Shown here: one piece after another, positions 58,569 through 64,000 of the stretch
Position numbering within the stretch: the stretch's first letter is position 1
Layout of the letters: each line of letters opens with the position of its first letter
From: G965267605 sp965267605
Lineage (GTDB): Bacteria; Bacteroidota; Bacteroidia; Flavobacteriales_E; Vicingaceae
NCBI GenBank assembly: GCA_965267605.1
Contig: OZ254088.1
Location: 3,162,001-3,226,000, forward strand
Length of the DNA: 64,000 bases
Reading direction: 5' to 3'
Made by a program: the position numbers and the translations under genes
Notes under the pieces: generated by a model
What the model saw: the letters and a program-made list of their open reading frames with translations, nothing else
Databases searched by the model: none
Told to the model about the DNA's origin: nothing

Positions 58569-59366
58569 CTACCCTTTGGATGCTTTTACTTCTTCGCTAC
58601 GCACAAGCGCAGTGAGAAGCTTGATGAACCTTCGGCTTTTTGACGTTCTGTATTCGTGACCAATAGCCTTCTTGAAGCTTTCCAATGCAGGTTGGAAGTC
58701 ACGCGCGTAAAACATGGATAATCCTGCATGGAAGTATCCCGAGCCCGCGCGAACCTCTTCGGTATCTTCTGCTTTTCCGAAAAGCTCAAATGCAGTGTCA
58801 TAATTACCCTGCGAAAGCAAGAGAAGCCCATGATTGAAATCGCGCTCACCTGATGAGTATCCCAGCTTGTTCATCCGATTCAATAGTCGGGCTTCCAACT
58901 TCTTTTCCTGTTCCGTTGTTGTCTTTCTGAACCGGTACAACGCATTGTAGCCGTAATGGAAATTAGGATCCTGTACGATTCCTTCCTCATAAGAGGATAG
59001 CGCCTTCTTATAGTTTTCTTGTAGCAGCTGTAGGTTACCCATGTGGTAGTGTGCTTCACCCCGTTGTGGGTTTTTCTCAATAGCGATGGATAGATATTTG
59101 TTGGCTTTGTATACATCTCTCACGCTGCTGTACAGATACCCCAGGTATACGTAGCCCATGTAAAACTCTGGGTCCTTTCTAATGCCACGCTTCAAATAAG
59201 AAATAGATTTTGATACATCATTTCGTTGGAAATACTTGTTGGCGATAACCAATGAATTCTTCTGAAACTCGCTTGGATTGCCTTTGTTCAGATCGAAGTG
59301 TGGAAATCCTTTGCCCGCAAAAGAGAACAACGGAAGGATCAGTAAGGTGGCTAGAAGGGTACGCAT
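58569..59366 (-). CDS. Secreted TPR protein
   Basis: 265 residues. Signal peptide (ending LFSFAG), then TPR repeats (about 30-250), visible as YFQRNDVSKSISYLKRGIRK, GYVYLGYLYSSVRDVYKANK, AHYHMGNLQLLQENYKKALS and a later AGLSMFYARDFQPALESFKK. No lipobox or sorting domain; probably periplasmic and a scaffold for protein contacts. It lies 56 bases downstream (in genome order) of the jelly-roll gene start and is read in the same direction, upstream of it. Confidence 0.75.
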   Translation of the reverse strand: MRTLLATLLILPLFSFAGKGFPHFDLNKGNPSEFQKNSLVIANKYFQRNDVSKSISYLKRGIRKDPEFYMGYVYLGYLYSSVRDVYKANKYLSIAIEKNPQRGEAHYHMGNLQLLQENYKKALSSYEEGIVQDPNFHYGYNALYRFRKTTTEQEKKLEARLLNRMNKLGYSSGERDFNHGLLLLSQGNYDTAFELFGKAEDTEEVRAGSGYFHAGLSMFYARDFQPALESFKKAIGHEYRTSKSRRFIKLLTALVRSEEVKASKG

Positions 59367-59460
59367 GGCATATAATCTTTGGTTTCCTTTTTAATCTACG
59401 CGTAACCAAAGATGAATGTGTCCGTGAGTTCATGAACGGTTAACTGCCAGAATTGAACGG

Positions 59461-59487
59461 TAAGAAAAGAAGGTGGCCTATACCACC
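59461..59487 (-). terminator. Weak terminator after the Asp-rich adhesin gene
   Basis: GGTGG (59472-59476) pairs with CCACC (59483-59487) around CCTATA; on the minus strand it is followed by a T-rich tail (complement of 59461-59471). It lies 29 bases past the stop at 59516. Confidence 0.4.
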
Positions 59488-59515
59488 CGTGCAGCATTTA
59501 TGAGTTCCGAGAAAA

Positions 59516-62500
59516 CTACTGAACGATCAACTTCTCAGTGATGAGCGAGCCATTAGACCGCACTTCTACTATATATGTCCCCTGGGCTAACGCTTTGAAA
59601 GTGGTTAGGGCTCTGCTGTTCTGTGATAAGCTGGTACTTTGAACCACTTGTCCGAGCATATTGCGTACAGAAATTTCAGCGTCTGCCTGAAGATTGCTCA
59701 CCATTACATTCACAACGCCATTTCCTGTTGGATTAGGGAAAACCAGTAAACCTGGCTCATTAGAGTCGCTTACTTTGACTGCAACAATATCAGAGTAGCT
59801 GAATTTACCATTGCGATCTGTTTGTTTTAATCTGTAGTAATACACACCAGGAGAAATGTCATAGTCTTTCCGATGATAGGTTAAAGGATTCCAGCTGTTA
59901 CCAGCACCTTTAATTTGAGCTATCTCAGAAAACACCTTTGCATCCTTTGATCTTTCGAGCGTGAAGTGATCGTTGTTCACTTCAGTCAGCGTGATCCACT
60001 CCAATCTGTTATGATCACCATCATTTTCCCCGTTGAATGTAAGTATATCTACAGGTAAAGGATTTTGTGATGAACTTGAGGCCAGGGTGAATGGACTGAA
60101 GGTTGTAACAGCAGCGAGTGTTTGAACCGTACCTGCGGTAGTATTGCCTGAGGTTGCACCGTTTCCATGATTTCTCCATTGAGTGCCATCCCACCTAACT
60201 ACTAAGAGGTCTGGTAAGGCTGTTACACCACCACTTCTGGGTGAGTTCCAACTGAGCGTCACCGAAACATTGGAGGTTCCTGCATTTCTGTCTAAAATCC
60301 AATATTCATTATCGGAGGGGTGATGAATAGAAGCATCTTTCATTGTAGAATCGTAACCCACATCATGCGGGGTGTAGGTCCATACATACGAGGCATCAAA
60401 TTCGTCAGCCGCATTTCCAGGTCGGGTCATATATATTGGGGCATAGTTGTCTACTCCCCAGGTATCTGTACCACCTACCGGGAAGGCGTAACTGTCCGTT
60501 CCTGCGCCACCGTTGAACTCTCCACCAGGGTTTCTGCCTACTTTTCTTACGTAACCATCAACATAGCTGGCATTGGAAGCACCTGCAGTAGTAGCGCCAT
60601 GGTCTATGACCAGAATATTGGCATTGGTAGAAGATACTATTCCATCTGTGAACGTAATACCTCCATGAACCGTGGCTAGCCCTTCCATGGTCAACTGTGG
60701 CGTTGTTGCCAGGGTATTGTTGATCACAACATTCTCGTAGTCAAAGAAGTCGCCACCACTTCCCGCGTCTTGAGCGAAGACCTGAGCTGTAGTTCCATTG
60801 TACTCCACGGTGGATGTGCCATTACAATCCAATAATCCAAACATATTTGGAACAGCTTGACGTACAAAGTCGCCCGCTATTAGCAGATACCCTGTTCCGT
60901 TCAGTTCAACTTCCGCGTTGTCTGCAGCGGCTGCGATAAAAAAGATATCGTCTCCAACCGTCAAGCGTGTTCCTGTGTTGACATCCACATATAAGAGATC
61001 TGTGGTAGTGGCGGGTGCATCTGAGTCCAGGGTAAGGTCATTACCGATAGTACCTGTTGAAGTTCCATCGAAGCGAAGGAAAAGGTCATCACCACCGGTT
61101 GCACTATTGTGGTCCAATGTTACACTTCCTGTCACGTTGAACTGTGAAGTATTGTTCATGTCCATTCGCACATCGTCACCGCCAGAAAGCGTTGCAGTTA
61201 CGTTGCCCGTCACGCTCAATTGCGCAGCGTTGGTAAGTGTAAGGTCAATGTCATCTGACGCACCTGATTGGGTGAGTGCCATATTTCCTCCAACACTCAT
61301 TGCACCACGATTTATGTCAATAAGCAGATCGTCATTTCCGCCATTGGCTATAAAGGAAAAATTACCTGCCACATCTACATTCGGTGTTTGTCCCCCACCA
61401 TTACCAATTTGCACTTCGCCATCCTGCCCTTCAGTATGCGTATAAGTGAAATTTCCATCGATGTCCACGCGGGCATCCTGATGCACATAGAACTCCATTC
61501 GCTCGCCCCCTGTTGTGGTTATGGCAACATTACCTCCAACATTCAATCTGGAATCGTCCCTTACAACGTGCACGTGGATATCATCTCCGTTAGATCGTGT
61601 AATTGTCAAATTTCCATCGATGTCCACCACACCGCTGGTACCGGCATTCACATTTATCCTCAAGTAGAGGTCATCGCCACCGGTCATGGTTGCTGTGAAG
61701 TTTCCAGTAGCATCAATACGAGAATTTTGATCTACAGTAAACAATACAGCACCCGGGCTGAACAGGGTACCACCAGAGGCAACAGTAATATCGTTTACAT
61801 CTATATCACCACCATCCATGTTCACCTCAATTTGCGCTGCATCAGCCGCTCGTGTAAGGTTCATGTCACCGGTTATGTTGAGGTCTCCATCATTAAGATC
61901 AATGAATACCACGTCCCCATTTCCATCCATCCAGGTAACGGTATAATCGCCACCTACAGTAACCAATGAATTGGCTTCATTCAATTCCATCTCGAATTCA
62001 TCCGCATTGGTTCCAGGTTTGCTAACAACGAAATTGCCAGTGACATTAAGTTGTGCAGTTGTACCGGCATTGTCGTTAATGAAGTAGTCAATGTCATCCC
62101 CACCGGTCATGTTATTGGTAAGGTTTCCTGTGGCTGTTACAACAGAGTTTTCATCAATGTAAAAATGGATGTCATCCCCACCAGCGAGGTTCAGGGTCAT
62201 GTCCACACAGGTTAAATCTCCACCGTCCATGTCGAAATCAACGTCACCTGCATCTGATGCAGTATTGACGGTAAAGGTTGCTGCAGTTGTTAAATCTCCT
62301 TCATCAAGATTAAAGGTGATCAGATCACCTGCACCTTGATTGTGGTTTACTGTGAAATTGCCAGTAGATTGGATTCTGCTGTTAACATCATCCACGTTGA
62401 TCCTGATATCGTCTCCGCCATCTTTATTAATCGTGAAGGTGCCAGTTACGTTTAATTGAGCCGTTGTTCCTGAATTGCTATTGATGTATACCTCTACATC

Positions 62501-62875
62501 ATCGCCATTGTCTTGGTCGATCAGAAAGTTGCCACCCACATTAACAATGGCAGCATTGTCCACATGAAATTCGATGTCCCTTCCACCAGAGTTTTGAATG
62601 ATGGAGAAGTTTGAAGTAACTGTCAATGTACCACCGGTAACATCCAGTTGACTATCGTTACCAGCATTCGAGTTCATGGTAACCGTGTTACACGTCTGAT
62701 TAGTGGTTACGGTAACCGTAAATCCGTTAATAACCACATCATCGCCTGGAGCTGGAACTCCTACATCCCATGTTCCTGCTACGTTCCAATTGCCATTTCC
62801 AACAGCGGTAACAACCACAGCATGACTAAATAGTACTGAAAGGGATAAGGCTAACGTGAGTAAGAGGCGGTTCAT
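59516..62875 (-). CDS. Large Asp-rich repeat adhesin with T9SS sorting domain
   Basis: 1119 residues. After a signal peptide (ending LFSHA), a G8-like start (NGNWNVAGTWDVGVPAPGDD, about 27-46) is followed to about residue 720 by around 20 repeats of 30-40 residues of the type LxVTGNFT...GGDDIxxxID, including VTGNLTNNMTGGDDIDYFI and TGNFTVNHNQGAGDLITF. The even spacing and strand pattern suggest a beta-helix with Asp pairs on the turns, which could bind calcium. Two further beta domains (about 720-1040) and a type A sorting domain (about 1045-1119, FPNPTGNGVVNVMV to KLIVQ) follow. An outer-surface adhesin or matrix protein is the expected role. A hairpin with a T-run lies in its leader. Confidence 0.8.
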   Translation of the reverse strand: MNRLLLTLALSLSVLFSHAVVVTAVGNGNWNVAGTWDVGVPAPGDDVVINGFTVTVTTNQTCNTVTMNSNAGNDSQLDVTGGTLTVTSNFSIIQNSGGRDIEFHVDNAAIVNVGGNFLIDQDNGDDVEVYINSNSGTTAQLNVTGTFTINKDGGDDIRINVDDVNSRIQSTGNFTVNHNQGAGDLITFNLDEGDLTTAATFTVNTASDAGDVDFDMDGGDLTCVDMTLNLAGGDDIHFYIDENSVVTATGNLTNNMTGGDDIDYFINDNAGTTAQLNVTGNFVVSKPGTNADEFEMELNEANSLVTVGGDYTVTWMDGNGDVVFIDLNDGDLNITGDMNLTRAADAAQIEVNMDGGDIDVNDITVASGGTLFSPGAVLFTVDQNSRIDATGNFTATMTGGDDLYLRINVNAGTSGVVDIDGNLTITRSNGDDIHVHVVRDDSRLNVGGNVAITTTGGERMEFYVHQDARVDIDGNFTYTHTEGQDGEVQIGNGGGQTPNVDVAGNFSFIANGGNDDLLIDINRGAMSVGGNMALTQSGASDDIDLTLTNAAQLSVTGNVTATLSGGDDVRMDMNNTSQFNVTGSVTLDHNSATGGDDLFLRFDGTSTGTIGNDLTLDSDAPATTTDLLYVDVNTGTRLTVGDDIFFIAAAADNAEVELNGTGYLLIAGDFVRQAVPNMFGLLDCNGTSTVEYNGTTAQVFAQDAGSGGDFFDYENVVINNTLATTPQLTMEGLATVHGGITFTDGIVSSTNANILVIDHGATTAGASNASYVDGYVRKVGRNPGGEFNGGAGTDSYAFPVGGTDTWGVDNYAPIYMTRPGNAADEFDASYVWTYTPHDVGYDSTMKDASIHHPSDNEYWILDRNAGTSNVSVTLSWNSPRSGGVTALPDLLVVRWDGTQWRNHGNGATSGNTTAGTVQTLAAVTTFSPFTLASSSSQNPLPVDILTFNGENDGDHNRLEWITLTEVNNDHFTLERSKDAKVFSEIAQIKGAGNSWNPLTYHRKDYDISPGVYYYRLKQTDRNGKFSYSDIVAVKVSDSNEPGLLVFPNPTGNGVVNVMVSNLQADAEISVRNMLGQVVQSTSLSQNSRALTTFKALAQGTYIVEVRSNGSLITEKLIVQ

Positions 62876-62888
62876 GGTTCCTAATGGT

Positions 62889-62923
62889 TAAAAACTTATA
62901 CCTGAACGAAGTTCAGGATAAGT
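62889..62923 (-). terminator. Terminator or attenuator hairpin in front of the adhesin gene
   Basis: On the minus strand, ACTTATCCTGAAC (62923-62911) pairs with GTTCAGGTATAAGT (62907-62894) around the loop TTC, with one bulged base, followed by a five-T run. It ends about 18 bases before the adhesin ATG at 62875 and about 160 bases after the stop of the upstream minus-strand gene. It could simply end that gene, or act as an attenuator if the adhesin promoter lies upstream of it. Confidence 0.5.
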
Positions 62924-63080
62924 TGTACGAACGATACTAAGATAAGTTACACATATTAGTTCTTGAAAGTCAAACTACGTAAATGGAGTACATGAAGGCC
63001 GTATATTCTCCCATCGTTAAACCCTCGCTTCCCTAGAACTGCTCTGGGTTTCCTAAAGCACACATGATAAATTTCATTCG

Positions 63081-64000
63081 TCATACTTGTTTGGAAATTG
63101 ATCGCTTCTTAGCAGCTTGAGCGAACGAAATGTTCTCTTTCTTACTTTTTAACCAGCTCAAATAATCGAAATACTGAAGTACTTGCGCTTCTCGTGGATC
63201 CTTCAGAATGTCCTCCAGCTGATGATAAAGTGCATTTAATCCTTCCATCTGTTCCTTTCTCGAATTCATCTTTGGAAGATCTCTTCGAAGGAAGCGAATG
63301 ATAGCGGATTCAACAGCGAAGAGTTCTTTCCTTTTGATCAGGTGTCTGTACACGGATTGAACCACATATTCTAGATGCAGGTCGTTACCCAATTCGAAGT
63401 GTGTGATCAGGTTGAGGATCATGGCCTGGGTAAATACATACTTGTTCCTGGATTCTCCGGTAATGAAATTGAGAATCTTGTGGAGCCAGCTCAGGGCATC
63501 CCGGTATTGCCCTGCCCCGAAGTGACACACAGCGAAGCTGTAGTACATCTCCAATCTGTATTCTTCGCTCATGAAGCGCTCCCAGTTTTCTAGAAATAAC
63601 TCGACCTCCTTCATCTGGGTAACGCCCTTTTCGAATTGTCCGGAAACCCGATACATATTGAACTCTCGGGTATAGGCATGGTTCAACATGTCGTAAGCCT
63701 GCTTCTGGTGGAACTCGCCTTTAAGCGATGCAGCATCGGCTTTCATCTGATCAACTATGGTGATGCAATCCTGGTACCTGCCATTTTCGATATAGGCCAA
63801 TGCCAAGTTGCTCATTGCGGTGAGGTAGGTCTTTCCTCGAAGAGAAATATAGTTTTCATCCTTTCGAATAATCGAAACCAGGCGTTCCCTGTATTCAAGG
63901 AATCTGGCAAAGTCACCTTTTCCTCTGTAATACCTCGCATGCAGATCGTAGAAGTAGAATCTTGCCCGCGTTGTTAATGCTGTACTGTCATCTTGAAGTA
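63081..64000 (-). CDS. Helical-repeat protein of a Bacteroidota-specific family (partial, 5' end outside the window)
   Basis: The frame is open from the window edge (at least 306 codons visible) to the stop at 63081, so an internal Met at 63815 is not the start. The visible part is all-helical: RARFYFYDLHARYYRGKGDF, EYRERLVSIIRKDENYISLR, MSNLALAYIENGRYQDCIT and, near the end, FDYLSWLKSKKENISFAQ. The end and the helical pattern match the Bacteroidota family to which the 48285 gene also seems to belong. No function is known. In genome order it precedes the adhesin gene by 205 bases, a gap that holds only a hairpin. Confidence 0.75.
   Translation of the reverse strand, partial: LQDDSTALTTRARFYFYDLHARYYRGKGDFARFLEYRERLVSIIRKDENYISLRGKTYLTAMSNLALAYIENGRYQDCITIVDQMKADAASLKGEFHQKQAYDMLNHAYTREFNMYRVSGQFEKGVTQMKEVELFLENWERFMSEEYRLEMYYSFAVCHFGAGQYRDALSWLHKILNFITGESRNKYVFTQAMILNLITHFELGNDLHLEYVVQSVYRHLIKRKELFAVESAIIRFLRRDLPKMNSRKEQMEGLNALYHQLEDILKDPREAQVLQYFDYLSWLKSKKENISFAQAAKKRSISKQV

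Noticed and set aside
61268..61969. 233-codon antisense frame within the adhesin gene
   Set aside because: It mirrors the repeats of the adhesin (Ile-, His- and Tyr-rich with no fold pattern) and is wholly inside a well-supported gene.

Overview
This window comes from a Bacteroidota chromosome, most likely Flavobacteriales (a Fluviicola/Crocinitomicaceae-type relative; lineage inferred, not tested). About fourteen secreted proteins end in a type IX secretion (T9SS) type A sorting domain. SusC-like and Cna-B-prefixed TonB-dependent receptors, small lipoproteins and TPR-SpoIIE sensors are frequent, ribosome binding sites are mostly absent, and several -7 boxes match the Bacteroidota consensus TAnnTTTG. 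No rRNA, tRNA, CRISPR array or prophage was seen.

Left part (1-17.5 kb): a signalling region. A SiaB-like kinase with two fused kinase domains and a SiaC-like phosphoprotein face two TPR-transmembrane-SpoIIE proteins on the opposite strand. One of these has an intact PP2C-type site and the other has lost it. A second pair with the same make-up (degenerate partner first, active phosphatase second, overlapping reading frames) lies at 13.5-17.4 kb. Between the pairs are a bestrophin channel, a ThiS/MoaD-like protein joined to an Asp-box beta-propeller, a T9SS cupredoxin-like protein and an outer-membrane receptor.

Middle (17.5-31 kb): a TMEM175-type channel, an esterase lipoprotein, a TonB-dependent receptor, and an ABC exporter between two related secreted proteins. 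A two-gene cassette follows: a PKD-like T9SS protein and a glycine-rich protein with no sorting domain. A diverged copy of this cassette lies in inverted orientation at 56-57.6 kb.

Core (31.2-42.3 kb): seven same-strand paralogues of about 500 residues. Each has a signal peptide, the first half of a HYR domain, a 200-270 residue glycine-rich domain of the ALK/LTK type, the second half of the HYR domain, an Ig-like domain and a T9SS sorting domain. The first five are almost back to back; the last two are separate units with their own terminators. This array is the most distinctive system here and looks like a diversifying set of surface or matrix proteins.

Right part (42.3-64 kb): lipoproteins, a surface-repeat protein, a DUF3127 OB-fold protein with an SSB-like tail, an IS1595-family element with a frameshifted transposase and a probable passenger gene, a MORN-type repeat protein, a beta carbonic anhydrase, further T9SS proteins, a 1119-residue Asp-rich repeat adhesin, and a partial gene at the right edge. 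Two intergenic stretches (42.34-42.44 kb and 53.64-53.80 kb) carry plus-strand terminators with no plus-strand gene and are candidate small RNAs.
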